Positions 38,619 to 48,020 of a DNA stretch of 64,000 bases are shown here, one piece after another. Where the stretch lies: assembly GCF_000407565.1 (NCBI RefSeq), contig NZ_ASWI01000004.1, positions 886,001 to 950,000 on the forward strand, written 5' to 3'. Position 1 is the first letter of the stretch; each line of letters begins with the position of its first letter. A program made the position numbers and the translations under genes. The notes below the pieces were generated by a model that worked only from the letters and a program-made list of their open reading frames with translations, was not told the DNA's origin and searched no databases. The DNA is from Enterococcus cecorum DSM 20682 = ATCC 43198 (lineage in GTDB: Bacteria; Bacillota; Bacilli; Lactobacillales; Enterococcaceae).

Positions 38619-38862
38619 TGAAGATATAGAAATTAAAGAGTTTGTTCGTTTACGTAAAAACGCATGTAAGGCTCGAGGAGTTATCAAAAAACAAATTAAT
38701 GCTTTTGTATTACGTCATGGTTTCAACTATCAAAGAAGTAAGTGGACGGTAGCTCATATTAAATGGTTAAAACAACTTGAATTATCGGTAATACTACGGG
38801 AAACACTCAATGAGATGTTGCTCCAATATTACGATTTTAACGATCAAAATGATGAGATTTAA
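38599..38862 (+). pseudogene. IS110-family transposase, internal fragment
   Basis: KDDEDIEIKEFVRLRKNACKARGVIKKQINAFVLRHGF ... WTVAHIKWLKQLEL ... LRETLNEML is the middle of an IS110/IS116/IS902 transposase. Both the DEDD part and the C-terminus are missing. The sequence differs from the other IS110 remnant in this island, so a second element was present. The last codons run into the truncated IS982 end. Confidence 0.78.
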
Positions 38863-38972
38863 CGGTATAGTGTAAGTGGCTCATTTGGGCTAACCTCCTG
38901 TATGTTTCATCCCTTACAGTATAGTCCATTTGGGCTTTTTATTGTATTTTGAAATAAACTAGCACCACGGGT
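38848..38972 (-). repeat. Truncated inverted copy of the IS982 left end
   Basis: The reverse complement matches 32203-32327 over about 125 bases with two mismatches seen. Together with the full IS982 copy it forms a 125-base inverted repeat around the island. Confidence 0.9.
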
Positions 38973-39014
38973 ATATTATAAATTTAAGTTGCAATATATT
39001 CAAAAGTATGATAG

Positions 39015-39027
39015 TTTGATAATCAAA
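39015..39027. promoter_or_regulatory. FabT operator at fabZ
   Basis: TTTGATAATCAAA, a perfect palindrome of the FabT type, 30 bases before fabZ and only 43 bases from the island edge. Confidence 0.78.
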
Positions 39028-39056
39028 GTAAATTATACAAAAATGAGGTTAGTTAT

Positions 39057-39497
39057 ATGGCAAAATTTATGACTGAAACAGAAGTAATGGATTTAATTCC
39101 CAATCGTTTTCCAATTATTTATATTGATTATGTAGATGAAATGATTGATGGTAAGAAAATTATCGCAACAAAAAATGTCACGATAAATGAAGATTTCTTT
39201 CAAGGACATTTTCCTGGAAATCCGGTAATGCCAGGTGCACTTATTATCGAAACATTAGCTCAAGCTGGCTCAATTCTTATTTTGAAATCAAGTCAATTTC
39301 AAGGAAGAACTGCTTATATTGGTGGTATCAATAAAGCAAAATTCCGACAAAAAGTAACTCCAGGCGATGTCTTGAAATTAAGTTTTGAAATTACGAAATT
39401 AAAAGGTTCTGTTGGTACAGCCGACGCCATAGCAACCGTAGAAGGTAAAAAAGTTGCTGAATGTGAATTTACCTTTATCGTGGGGAATCAAAGATAA
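39057..39497 (+). CDS. fabZ: 3-hydroxyacyl-ACP dehydratase FabZ (possibly FabN isomerase type)
   Basis: 146 residues. Hot-dog fold dehydratase of fatty-acid elongation. Catalytic His is in GHFPGNPVMPG and catalytic Glu in LIIETLAQAGS. In enterococci the FabZ copy near fabI (FabN) also isomerises trans-2 to cis-3-decenoyl-ACP to make unsaturated fatty acids. LIPNRFP replaces the usual LPHRYPF, which I recall as FabN-like, but sequence alone does not settle it. The FabT box upstream supports a fatty-acid role. A terminator follows; no fabF/fabO partner is in the window. Confidence 0.88.
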   Translation: MAKFMTETEVMDLIPNRFPIIYIDYVDEMIDGKKIIATKNVTINEDFFQGHFPGNPVMPGALIIETLAQAGSILILKSSQFQGRTAYIGGINKAKFRQKVTPGDVLKLSFEITKLKGSVGTADAIATVEGKKVAECEFTFIVGNQR

Positions 39498-39499
39498 AA

Positions 39500-39528
39500 A
39501 ATAAGAGTGGGTAAGTCCCACTCTTATT
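39500..39528. terminator. Bidirectional terminator between fabZ and the cyclophilin gene
   Basis: AATAAGAGTGGG pairs with CCCACTCTTATT; T runs on both strands; genes are convergent. Confidence 0.82.
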
Positions 39529-40267
39529 TTGCTTCTTGGATAATATTGATTTTTTCTACTTTTACAGGATCAACAGGTGTAGATTTTTCGCCTGTTTCAC
39601 TTGTTTTAACTTCCGCTTTTGCAATTTTGTCAACAACATCCATTCCTTCAATTACTTGACCAAAAACTGTATAATTGCCATCTAATTGTGGCGTGCCACC
39701 TTTTTTATAAGCTTCAATTATTTTTTCTGGATAATATTGAATAGCAAGACCATCTGAGACATCTTGATCATTTTGAACAATATAAAATTGACTACCTTGA
39801 CTGTCTAGAGCTTGACTTCTTGCCATCGCTAAAGCACCTCGAATATGATAAAGACGATTCGATATTTCTACCTTAAAGCCTTTTTTCCAAATACTTTCGC
39901 CACCTGTACCATCACCTTTAGGATCGCCACCTTGAATCATAAACTCATCTATGACACGATGGAATGGGGTGCCGTTATAGTAGCCTTCTTTTGCATGTGT
40001 CATAAAGTTTTCAACAGCTTTTGGGGCTATTTCAGGGAATAATTTTGCTTTAATATTTCCTTGAGTCGTCACGATTTCGACTACATCTTCATTTTCTTTT
40101 ACGTTTGTCTCTAATTGAGGTAAGTCTAAAGCATTTAAGTCAACTTTTTTTGATGAAGTTGTCGTTTCTGCTTTTGTTGAAGTAGTTGTAGATGTTTGCT
40201 TACCTGAACTACAAGCACCTAATAAAAAGGTACAAGTCAGCAAAGTTAATAGCGTTAATTTTTTCAT
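39524..40267 (-). CDS. Cyclophilin-type peptidyl-prolyl isomerase lipoprotein
   Basis: 247 residues. Lipobox LLGAC with Cys19, then a Ser/Thr/Lys linker (to about residue 55) and a cyclophilin domain: VENFMTHAKEGYYNGTPFHRVIDEFMIQGGDPKGDGTGG, LAMARSQALDSQGSQFYIV and VFGQVIEGMDVVDKIA. Catalytic Arg of FHRVI and the FMIQGGD core are present. It should fold or refold exported proteins at the outer face of the membrane. Monocistronic on the minus strand. Confidence 0.92.
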   Translation of the reverse strand: MKKLTLLTLLTCTFLLGACSSGKQTSTTTSTKAETTTSSKKVDLNALDLPQLETNVKENEDVVEIVTTQGNIKAKLFPEIAPKAVENFMTHAKEGYYNGTPFHRVIDEFMIQGGDPKGDGTGGESIWKKGFKVEISNRLYHIRGALAMARSQALDSQGSQFYIVQNDQDVSDGLAIQYYPEKIIEAYKKGGTPQLDGNYTVFGQVIEGMDVVDKIAKAEVKTSETGEKSTPVDPVKVEKINIIQEAK

Positions 40268-40459
40268 GATTGTTGTTGCTCCTTTAAATTTTGACTTAAC
40301 GTGATAAATTATACTAAATAATGGTCAAGATTCCAATGAACTTTCTGTGAATTCGTTAATATTTTCGTCTTTTGGAATAAAAAGAATAGACAAAGATTTT
40401 TTTGCTAGGTACAATAAAGTAGAGTTGCAAACTGTAATAGAATTGGAGTGATAGATAAA

Positions 40460-41773
40460 ATGTCCATGTTTTTGGATCAAGTAACAATTGATGTTAAAGC
40501 AGGTAAAGGTGGCGATGGGATGGTTGCCTTTCGTCGTGAAAAATATGTGCCTGATGGTGGACCCGCTGGTGGCGATGGTGGCCGTGGCGGAAATGTGGTT
40601 TTAATCGTGGATGAAGGTCTTAGAACATTAATGGATTTTCGTTTTAACCGACATTTTAAAGCGCAACCTGGTGAAAATGGTATGAGTAAAGGCATGCATG
40701 GCCGTGGCTCTGAAGATTTATATGTGAAAGTTCCTCAAGGTACAACGGTTCGTGATGCTGAAACTGGTCGTCTATTAGGTGATTTAATTGAAAATGGTCA
40801 AACCCTTGTTGTAGCAAAAGGGGGACGTGGCGGACGAGGCAATATTCGTTTTGCTTCACCGCGAAATCCTGCACCTGAAATTGCCGAAAATGGCGAACCA
40901 GGACAAGAGCGTAAAATCGAATTAGAACTAAAAGTGCTCGCTGATGTCGGATTAGTCGGTTTTCCATCTGTTGGTAAATCTACCTTACTATCAATTATCT
41001 CAGCTGCTCGTCCTAAAATTGGTGCTTATCACTTCACCACACTTGTTCCTAATTTAGGTATGGTCAATACAAAAGATGGTCGTAGTTTTGTTGCAGCAGA
41101 CTTACCTGGTTTAATTGAAGGGGCAAGCCAAGGTGTAGGTTTGGGTACGCAATTTTTAAGACACATCGAACGTACACGTGTCATTTTACATGTGATTGAT
41201 ATGTCTGGAATGGAAGGTCGAGACCCTTATGAAGATTATTTAGCGATTAATCATGAATTAGCTAGCTATAATCTACGTCTAATGGAGCGTCCACAAATTA
41301 TTGTCGCAAATAAAATGGATATGCCAGAAGCTGAAGAAAATCTAAAAGTTTTTAAAGAAAAATTAGCTAAAGAACAAAACGATGAATTAGATGAACCAAT
41401 TCCGGTCTTTCCAATTTCAGGGGTGACTAGAAAAGGAATTGAGGCTTTACTAAGTGCCACTGCTGATTTATTAGAAGTTACACCAGAATTTCTTTTATAT
41501 GACGAAGAAATTGAAGAAGATGTGGTTCATTATGGATTTACAAAAGACGAACAAGAATTCCAAATTGATCGCGATGATGATGCTTCATGGATTTTATCTG
41601 GTGAAAAACTAGAAAAATTATTTAAGATGACAAACTTTGAACACGATGAAACCATTATGCGTTTTGCCCGTCAATTAAGAGCGATGGGTGTTGATGAAGC
41701 TTTACGTGCGCGCGGTGCAAAAGATGGCGATATTGTACGTATTGGTAACTTTGAATTCGAATTTGTAGAATAA
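40460..41773 (+). CDS. obgE: Obg GTPase
   Basis: 437 residues. Essential GTPase for 50S ribosome assembly and stress signalling. The N-terminal Obg domain is glycine-rich ([32 protein letters not shown]). The G domain has G1 [10 protein letters not shown]3 DLPGLIEGA and G4 NKMD. The C-terminal OCT domain starts near residue 350 ([17 protein letters not shown]). GGAGTGA lies before the ATG at 40460; the in-frame GTG at 40448 is part of that ribosome site. A terminator follows. Confidence 0.96.
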   Translation: MSMFLDQVTIDVKAGKGGDGMVAFRREKYVPDGGPAGGDGGRGGNVVLIVDEGLRTLMDFRFNRHFKAQPGENGMSKGMHGRGSEDLYVKVPQGTTVRDAETGRLLGDLIENGQTLVVAKGGRGGRGNIRFASPRNPAPEIAENGEPGQERKIELELKVLADVGLVGFPSVGKSTLLSIISAARPKIGAYHFTTLVPNLGMVNTKDGRSFVAADLPGLIEGASQGVGLGTQFLRHIERTRVILHVIDMSGMEGRDPYEDYLAINHELASYNLRLMERPQIIVANKMDMPEAEENLKVFKEKLAKEQNDELDEPIPVFPISGVTRKGIEALLSATADLLEVTPEFLLYDEEIEEDVVHYGFTKDEQEFQIDRDDDASWILSGEKLEKLFKMTNFEHDETIMRFARQLRAMGVDEALRARGAKDGDIVRIGNFEFEFVE

Positions 41774-41780
41774 GCATTGA

Positions 41781-41817
41781 CTGATAGTACTGATTATTTA
41801 GTACTATCAGTTTTTTT
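41781..41817 (+). terminator. Terminator after obgE
   Basis: CTGATAGTAC pairs with GTACTATCAG, then seven T. Confidence 0.85.
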
Positions 41818-41901
41818 ATAGATTTTGAGATTTTTTATTTTAAATTAAGTTTAAAACTGTTAAAATTAGTGAGTAATTTAATTGATGAAAGTATGGATAT
41901 T

Positions 41902-42843
41902 ATGGAATTAGAATTTTTAGGTACGGGTGCGGGGGTTCCCGCTAAACATCGTACAGTAACAAGTATAGCTTTAAAACTACTAGATGAGCGAAATGCTGTT
42001 TGGCTCTTTGACTGTGGAGAAGGGACACAAATGCAAATTCTCAAAACAGCGATTCGCCCACGAAAAATTGAGAAAATCTTTATCACGCATCTTCATGGGG
42101 ATCATATTTTTGGATTACCAGGCTTATTGAGTAGTCGTTCTTTTCAAGGTGGAGAAGAAACCCTTGAAATTTATGGACCAAAAGGCATTGAAGAATATGT
42201 TCGAACAAGCTTAAATCTTTCAAAATCACGTCTAGGTTATCCATTAAAATTCATTGAAGTTCACGATAAAGAAGTGGTTTTTGAGGATAGTCAATTTAAA
42301 GTCTATGCCGAAAAATTAGATCATGGTATTTTATCCTATGGTTATCGCATTGAAGAGGCTGATTTTAAAGGTGAATTACAAGTTGAACGCTTAAAAGAAT
42401 TAGGCATTCAACCTGGTCCAATTTATGGTAAAATTAAAAATGGTGAAACAGTTACTTTGCCAGATGGTCGAATCATTGATGGACATGATTTTATTGGTGA
42501 GTCTATTAAGGGAAGAATCATCACAATTTTAGGTGATACACGATATACACAGTCTTCTATTGAGTTGGCAAAAGAGGCCGATGTCTTAGTTCACGAAAGT
42601 ACATTTAATAAATCGGAAGCCAAACTTGCCAAAGCTTATTTTCATTCAACTACACACCAAGCAGCTACGGTAGCCAAAAAAGCCAATGTCAAACAATTGA
42701 TTCTGACACATATTAGTTCAAGGTATTTAAACAGCGATTTGTCTGCATTAGCTAAGGAAGCACAAGAAATTTTTGAAAATACTACTGTCGCAAAAGATTT
42801 AGCTGTTTATAATATTCCAATGAAAAAAGTCAAAAAATCTTAA
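41902..42843 (+). CDS. rnz: Ribonuclease Z
   Basis: 313 residues. Metallo-beta-lactamase endonuclease that matures tRNA 3' ends. Zinc motif [15 protein letters not shown], the preceding [11 protein letters not shown] and later HESTFNK and LTHISSRY are typical. Several in-frame starts exist (GTG 41869, ATG 41893, ATG 41902); 41902 gives the family N-terminus [11 protein letters not shown] and has GGA a few bases upstream, but the choice is uncertain. It heads a group with the SDR, recJ and apt. Confidence 0.93.
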   Translation: MELEFLGTGAGVPAKHRTVTSIALKLLDERNAVWLFDCGEGTQMQILKTAIRPRKIEKIFITHLHGDHIFGLPGLLSSRSFQGGEETLEIYGPKGIEEYVRTSLNLSKSRLGYPLKFIEVHDKEVVFEDSQFKVYAEKLDHGILSYGYRIEEADFKGELQVERLKELGIQPGPIYGKIKNGETVTLPDGRIIDGHDFIGESIKGRIITILGDTRYTQSSIELAKEADVLVHESTFNKSEAKLAKAYFHSTTHQAATVAKKANVKQLILTHISSRYLNSDLSALAKEAQEIFENTTVAKDLAVYNIPMKKVKKS

Positions 42844-42859
42844 ATAAGGAGTCTTTCTT

Positions 42860-43651
42860 ATGCAGAATTTAGCAAATAAAGTCGTATTAGTCACTGGTGC
42901 TTCTTCAGGTTTAGGAGAACAAATTTGTTATCAAGCCGCAAAACAAGGGGCAATCATTATCGCCTGTGCTCGTAGCGTAGATAAATTACAACAAGTCAAA
43001 GAAAGATGCGAGGAGCTTAGTCAAAATCATTGCTATGCGTTTAAAGTAGATATGTCTGATGCTCAAAGTATCGAGTATTTAGTTCAAGCTATTTATGCCA
43101 ATGAAAAAAATATTGATGTCTTAGTAAATTGTGCTGGCTTTGGTTATTTTGAAGATTTCATTGATTTTGATATGAGTCAAGCGAGACAAATGTTTGAAGT
43201 AAATATTTTAGGGATGATGCTTTTAACGCAAAAAATTACAGCAAAGATGGTGTTACGTCAATCAGGACATGTAATTAATATTGCTTCTATGGCTGGTAAA
43301 ATGGCTACTCCTAAATCAACTATTTATTCTGCTACAAAATTTGCGGTAATTGGTTTTTCGAATGCCTTACGTCTAGAATTAAAACCTTTTGGCATCCATG
43401 TTACAACGGTCAATCTTGGACCAATTGAAACCAACTTCTTTAATATTGCCGATCCAAATGGTAGTTATTTAGATAAAATTGGGGCGATGGTGTTACAAGC
43501 AGATGACCTTGCAAAAGAAATTGTCAATACTTTTGGTAAAAACAAGCGTGAAATTAACCGTCCACGATTGATGAATACGGCAGCCTTTTTCTATCAAGTA
43601 TTTCCAACGATTGGTGATTATCTAGCAGGTGGTATTTTTAACAAAAAATAA
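42860..43651 (+). CDS. Short-chain dehydrogenase/reductase (YqjQ-like)
   Basis: 263 residues. NAD(P)-binding TGASSGLG at residues 13-20, NCAGFGYF, catalytic Ser in INIASMAGKMATP and YSATKFAVIG (Y-x3-K). Classical SDR; the substrate is unknown. It lies 17 bases after rnz, the same place as in other Firmicutes (yqjQ near rnz). A hairpin TAAGCTACTATC/GATAGTAGCTTA at 43658-43692 follows, without a T run, before recJ. Confidence 0.88.
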   Translation: MQNLANKVVLVTGASSGLGEQICYQAAKQGAIIIACARSVDKLQQVKERCEELSQNHCYAFKVDMSDAQSIEYLVQAIYANEKNIDVLVNCAGFGYFEDFIDFDMSQARQMFEVNILGMMLLTQKITAKMVLRQSGHVINIASMAGKMATPKSTIYSATKFAVIGFSNALRLELKPFGIHVTTVNLGPIETNFFNIADPNGSYLDKIGAMVLQADDLAKEIVNTFGKNKREINRPRLMNTAAFFYQVFPTIGDYLAGGIFNKK

Positions 43652-43724
43652 TTTTCTTAAGCTACTATCCAGCGATTTTTGATAGTAGCTTATTCATTGA
43701 AAAATATAGAAAGGACGTTTGATA

Positions 43725-46034
43725 TTGAGAAAATCCACTCATCACTGGGTATATCCAAAAAAAGCAACGATACATACAGCATTTGGCGACATTTTAGCGC
43801 AGCAAAATATCCATCCAGTGATTCAAAAGTTACTCGTTCAAAGAAAAATAGATACAGCAGAAAAGCTAAATCAATTTTTAAATCCTAGTATTGAAAATCT
43901 ATATGATCCATTTTTAATGCACGATATGCAAAAAGCAGTTGAACGTTTACAAATTGCAATTGAAAATGGTGAGTCTATTCTCGTATATGGTGATTATGAT
44001 GCGGACGGAATCACAAGTACCTCGGTCATTGTCGAGACTTTAGAAATGCTTGGTGCAAATGTCAGCTATTATTTACCCAATCGTTTTAAAGACGGTTATG
44101 GGCCAAATGTCGATGTTTATCGGCAAAAAATTGAAGAAGGTATCGAATTAATTTTAACAGTTGATAATGGGGTTGCTGGTCATGAAGCCATTGATTATGC
44201 CAATCAGCAAGGGATAGATGTCATTGTAACCGATCACCATGAATTACCTGAACAACTTCCTGATGCATTTGCCATTGTTCACCCTAGACACCCTGAAGGC
44301 AATTATCCTTTTGGTGAATTGGCTGGAGTAGGGGTTGCATTTAAATTAGCCTGCGCCTTAATTGAAGAGGTGCCTTATGAATTATTGGAGCTAGTTGCAA
44401 TTGGTACGGTAGCTGATATGGTTTCTCTAACTGATGAAAATCGTATTTTTGTACGCTTAGGTCTAGAAATGATGAAACAAACGCAACGAATCGGATTAAA
44501 AACCTTAATGGAAGTCAGTGAAGTCAATCCTAAAGAATTAGATGAACAAACAATTGGCTTTGCACTTGCTCCAAGATTGAATGCCTTAGGTAGACTGGAT
44601 GACCCTAATCCAGCGGTTCAATTAATGCTAACTTTTGATGAGGAAGAAGCCTATCAATTAGCCAAACAAATTGATTTATGGAACCAAAAAAGAAAAGATT
44701 TAGTCGATGAAATCACCAGTCAAGCTATAGAAAAAATAAATCCCAATAATTATGTTCATGTGATTGCTGGACAAGATTGGCATGAAGGTGTGCTTGGTAT
44801 TGTAGCTGGTAGAATTTTAAAAGAAACTGGGAAACCGACCATCGTTCTTTCTATTAACGAAAATAATCAGGCAAAAGGATCCGGCCGAAGTGTGGATAGC
44901 TTCAACCTCTTTGAAAGTATGGGACAAGTCAGAGAAATATTTGAAAAATTTGGTGGTCATCATTCTGCAGTGGGACTGACTATCAAGTTAGAAAATATTG
45001 CTAAATTACAAGACCATTTGAATCAGTCGGCATTGAGTCAGCATTTAACTTTTGCTGAAGGTTTACCACTTCAAATTGACGAAATCATTGAGATAAGTGA
45101 AGTTAGTGTGTCTTTAATTGAACAGTTTAAAGTCTTGGCACCATTTGGAATGGATAACCCTAGACCAAACTTCCTAATTAAAAATGTCAAAGTATCCCTA
45201 AAGAGGGCAATTGGCGCAAATCAAAATCACTTGAAACTAGTTGTGAATGATAAAAGTGATCATCAATTAGATGTCGTCGGTTTCAATCAAGGCATGTACA
45301 TTGATGAATTAGGCAATGAAAATATTAATTTGGTGGGGCAACTAAGTATCAATGAATGGAATGGCAATACTTCTTGTCAATTAATGCTCAGTGATTTTTC
45401 GATTGACGATTTACAGGTATTTGATTATCGTCCCAAAAAATTCTATCGTCAATTGAACTTTGATTTACCAACTTTATATATCGCAAGTTTCGAAAAAAAT
45501 CGAAAAAACTTCCAAAAAATTCTAGATAAGCCGATTTATTTAGTGGAAGAAATTGATGAAATGACTGATGTTATAAATTATCAACAAATTGTATTTCTGG
45601 ATTGTCCATTACAAGCCGAGGATTACCTTAAAATTTATCAGCAATTCTCGGTTAGTCGCGTCTATTTTGTATGTTATACCCATGAAGATGCTTATGTAGA
45701 TGGCGTTGGAAGCAAAGAACAATTTGCGAAATTATTCAAGTTTATCCAACAGCAAAAACGTATAGATGTCCGCTATAAGCTTGATTTAGTCGAAAAGTAT
45801 CTCAAAATCCCAAAAAAATTATTAATTTTCATGATTCAGGTGTTTTTTGACTTAAAATTTGTTAAAATAGAAGATGGCGTGTTAAGCTATATCGAAAATC
45901 CACCAAAACATAGCTTAACAGAGAGTCAAACCTATCAAAATAGATTACAAAAGATTAAAACAGAAGAATTTTTCTTGCTGTCAAATCTGGAGACATTAAA
46001 GAATTGGTTAATCCATTCGCAGGAGGAACATTAA
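43725..46034 (+). CDS. recJ: Single-strand-specific exonuclease RecJ
   Basis: 769 residues. 5'-3' ssDNA exonuclease of recombination and mismatch repair. DHH-family motifs: [13 protein letters not shown] (Mn ligands), [17 protein letters not shown] and, in DHHA1, [13 protein letters not shown] and [10 protein letters not shown]. The C-terminal ~200 residues form the extra domain of Firmicute RecJ. GAAAGGA at 43709 fits a TTG start at 43725 (spacing 9) better than the TTG at 43719. The stop is one base from the apt start, so the two are cotranscribed. Confidence 0.95.
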   Translation: MRKSTHHWVYPKKATIHTAFGDILAQQNIHPVIQKLLVQRKIDTAEKLNQFLNPSIENLYDPFLMHDMQKAVERLQIAIENGESILVYGDYDADGITSTSVIVETLEMLGANVSYYLPNRFKDGYGPNVDVYRQKIEEGIELILTVDNGVAGHEAIDYANQQGIDVIVTDHHELPEQLPDAFAIVHPRHPEGNYPFGELAGVGVAFKLACALIEEVPYELLELVAIGTVADMVSLTDENRIFVRLGLEMMKQTQRIGLKTLMEVSEVNPKELDEQTIGFALAPRLNALGRLDDPNPAVQLMLTFDEEEAYQLAKQIDLWNQKRKDLVDEITSQAIEKINPNNYVHVIAGQDWHEGVLGIVAGRILKETGKPTIVLSINENNQAKGSGRSVDSFNLFESMGQVREIFEKFGGHHSAVGLTIKLENIAKLQDHLNQSALSQHLTFAEGLPLQIDEIIEISEVSVSLIEQFKVLAPFGMDNPRPNFLIKNVKVSLKRAIGANQNHLKLVVNDKSDHQLDVVGFNQGMYIDELGNENINLVGQLSINEWNGNTSCQLMLSDFSIDDLQVFDYRPKKFYRQLNFDLPTLYIASFEKNRKNFQKILDKPIYLVEEIDEMTDVINYQQIVFLDCPLQAEDYLKIYQQFSVSRVYFVCYTHEDAYVDGVGSKEQFAKLFKFIQQQKRIDVRYKLDLVEKYLKIPKKLLIFMIQVFFDLKFVKIEDGVLSYIENPPKHSLTESQTYQNRLQKIKTEEFFLLSNLETLKNWLIHSQEEH

Positions 46035-46035
46035 T

Positions 46036-46548
46036 ATGAATTTGAAAGATTACATTGCAAGTATTCCAAACTATCCATCTGAAGGTATTATTTTCCGTGA
46101 TATTTCACCATTAATGGCTGATGGTGAGGCTTACCGTGTAGCAACTCACGAAATCGTTGAGTACGCAAAAGAAAAACAAATCGATATGGTTGTTGGACCA
46201 GAAGCACGTGGATTCATCGTTGGTTGTCCAGTAGCTTATGAATTAGGTGTTGGTTTTGCCCCTGTACGTAAAAAAGGAAAATTACCTCGTAAGACCATCG
46301 AAGTCACTTATGATTTAGAATACGGTACAGATACTTTAACGATTCATGAAGATGCAATTAAACCTGGTCAACGCGTACTTATCTGTGATGACTTATTAGC
46401 AACTGGTGGTACTATTAAAGCTACTATTGATCTTGTAGAACAACTTGGTGGTGTTGTTGCTGGTTGTGCCTTCTTAATCGAATTAAATGACTTACATGGT
46501 CGTGATAAAATTAAAGATTATGATATCATCACTTTGATGGATTACTAA
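46036..46548 (+). CDS. apt: Adenine phosphoribosyltransferase
   Basis: 170 residues. Salvages adenine to AMP with PRPP. N-terminus [32 protein letters not shown] and the PRPP loop [16 protein letters not shown] are all present. AGGAGG precedes the ATG. In Firmicutes apt commonly follows recJ. Terminator directly after. Confidence 0.96.
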   Translation: MNLKDYIASIPNYPSEGIIFRDISPLMADGEAYRVATHEIVEYAKEKQIDMVVGPEARGFIVGCPVAYELGVGFAPVRKKGKLPRKTIEVTYDLEYGTDTLTIHEDAIKPGQRVLICDDLLATGGTIKATIDLVEQLGGVVAGCAFLIELNDLHGRDKIKDYDIITLMDY

Positions 46549-46563
46549 AATCTTTTAAAAGTC

Positions 46564-46598
46564 ATCAGCAGTTCAATCATTGAACTGCTGATTTTTTT
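46564..46598 (+). terminator. Terminator after apt
   Basis: ATCAGCAGTTCAA pairs with TTGAACTGCTGAT, followed by seven T. Confidence 0.88.
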
Positions 46599-46698
46599 GT
46601 ATTAACGCTTCACTATGAACGACTCACACATAAGCCTCTTAAAGTAAAATATTGATATAAGGGGATTTGCTTTCTATTAAAAGATATGCTAATATAGT

Positions 46699-46726
46699 TT
46701 TATAGAAAATCACTGTTTTCTGTAAA
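46699..46726. other. Candidate Xer recombination site (dif-like)
   Basis: TTTATAGAAAA, six bases TCACTG, then TTTTCTGTAAA. The arms are inverted repeats matching at 10 of 11 positions, giving the 11-6-11 geometry of dif sites. It lies 129 bases upstream of a XerS-type recombinase gene, as difSL does in streptococci. The rest of the 305-base apt-xerS gap shows only AT-rich sequence and probable promoter elements. Confidence 0.5.
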
Positions 46727-46854
46727 CCATAAAAGAGTGATTTTTCTACTATATATCAAAAGACATCCTCCATCGATTTAGTATTTTAATCGTCACTTCG
46801 ATAATGACAATATATTGAAGATTTTTATAAAGTTTTAGAAAGGTTTTAGATATC

Positions 46855-47976
46855 ATGCAAGCCACGCAAGCAACAGCCAAGGCCAAAGTATTGGAAAACT
46901 TACCTGAATATCCGGATTTTGCTCAAGAGTATTTTCAAAAGAAGATTGAAGAAGAATATTCATCTGTCACATTGTTCGAATATCAAAAAGAAATGAAACG
47001 TTTTTTAGAATGGCTTATTCGTGAAGGCTATTCAAAAGCAACAGTAATGAAAGATATTCAAATTGCTGAATTAGATGTGTTGACCGAAAAAGATTTGAGC
47101 TTATACAAACGTGAACTTCAAAATCGCAAAAAGAATGTTTCAAAAGAAAAACAATCGTTATATGAAGAGTCAGGAGATGAGTTGCCTGGCTTATCAAAAA
47201 GTACCATAAAACGCAGTCTGACAGCTTTACGATCACTCTTTAATTTTTTATCAACTACGATTAATGATGAAACCAACAAACCTTATTTATCATCTAATCA
47301 AATGCAAGGCGTCAAAAATGTGAATGATTCGGTTAAAATGAGTGTTCGTACTAAAAAAATGGAGCCTATGATTTTCTTTGATAATGAAGGTCTGGCTTTT
47401 CTACAATTTATTGATCATCAATATCAAGAACTACTCACCACCCGTCAAGCCATTGCTGCATTTGAAAAAAATAAAATTCGTGACTTGGCAATCTTGGCAT
47501 TATTTTTAGGAACTGGTATCCGTTTGTCCGAATTGGTCAACATTAATCTACGAGACATGGAATTAACGGACGAATCTATGCATATTCGGGTTATCAGAAA
47601 AGGTGGACAAATGGACTGGGTTACTGTAGCCTCTCCTATGATATCTTACATTACTGACTATCTAGATACTCGCCAAACTACCTATCAAATTACAGAAAAT
47701 GTCCAACCCCTCTTCTTATCAACTTATGGTGGTGCAGCTAAACGTCTAAAAGCCAATGCAATTGAAAAAATGGTTGATAAGTATTCTAAAGCCTATAATA
47801 AGCGGACCACTCCGCATAAACTTAGACACTCCGTTGGTACTCAAATTTATCGAAAAACCGGCTCAATTGTTACCACTGCACAATTACTTGGTCAAAATAA
47901 TACCAACTCAACTAGTATCTATACCCACATTGGTGCCAAAGAACAAGTCAACATCATGAATCATTTATACGATTAA
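46855..47976 (+). CDS. xerS: XerS-type tyrosine recombinase
   Basis: 373 residues. The N-terminal core-binding domain (LPEYPDFAQEYFQKKIEEEYSSVTLFEYQKEMKRFLEWL) and the layout match streptococcal XerS, the single-enzyme replacement for XerC/XerD in chromosome dimer resolution. Catalytic residues: Arg223 (GTGIRLSELV), Lys249 (RKGGQ), His321 and Arg324 (HKLRH) and nucleophile Tyr356 (IYTHI). The usual second His/Trp position (LGH) is Gln347 (LLGQNN), which is unusual. A phage or transposon integrase is an alternative, but no such neighbours are seen. Confidence 0.82.
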   Translation: MQATQATAKAKVLENLPEYPDFAQEYFQKKIEEEYSSVTLFEYQKEMKRFLEWLIREGYSKATVMKDIQIAELDVLTEKDLSLYKRELQNRKKNVSKEKQSLYEESGDELPGLSKSTIKRSLTALRSLFNFLSTTINDETNKPYLSSNQMQGVKNVNDSVKMSVRTKKMEPMIFFDNEGLAFLQFIDHQYQELLTTRQAIAAFEKNKIRDLAILALFLGTGIRLSELVNINLRDMELTDESMHIRVIRKGGQMDWVTVASPMISYITDYLDTRQTTYQITENVQPLFLSTYGGAAKRLKANAIEKMVDKYSKAYNKRTTPHKLRHSVGTQIYRKTGSIVTTAQLLGQNNTNSTSIYTHIGAKEQVNIMNHLYD

Positions 47977-47981
47977 CACAA

Positions 47982-48016
47982 AACCAGCCATCATTAATTA
48001 GCTTTGATGGCTGGTT
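47982..48016. terminator. Bidirectional terminator between xerS and the sulfotransferase gene
   Basis: AACCAGCCATCA pairs with TGATGGCTGGTT between convergent genes. Confidence 0.8.
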
Positions 48017-48020
48017 GATT

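Larger units (their letters stand above)
32203..38972. mobile_element. IS982-bounded metal-homeostasis island
   Basis: A 6.8-kb insertion lies between the FabT-controlled promoters of fabI and fabZ. Its left end is a whole IS982-family copy and its right end is the first ~125 bases of the same IS in inverted orientation, so both outer edges are the same IS terminus (ACCCGTGGTGCTAG). Outside the edges the host sequence reads ...GTATTAT and ATATTAT..., a possible 6-7 base target duplication. Inside are the Zur-box rpsN/rpmF operon, the manganese transporter, a broken DtxR-type regulator and remnants of two IS110-family and one IS66-family elements. The original fabI-fabZ gap would have been about 190 bases. 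Confidence 0.7.

Noticed and set aside
46855-47976. Recombinase read as a phage or ICE integrase
   Set aside because: No tRNA target, excisionase, repressor or other phage/ICE gene nearby, and the sequence is closest to XerS.
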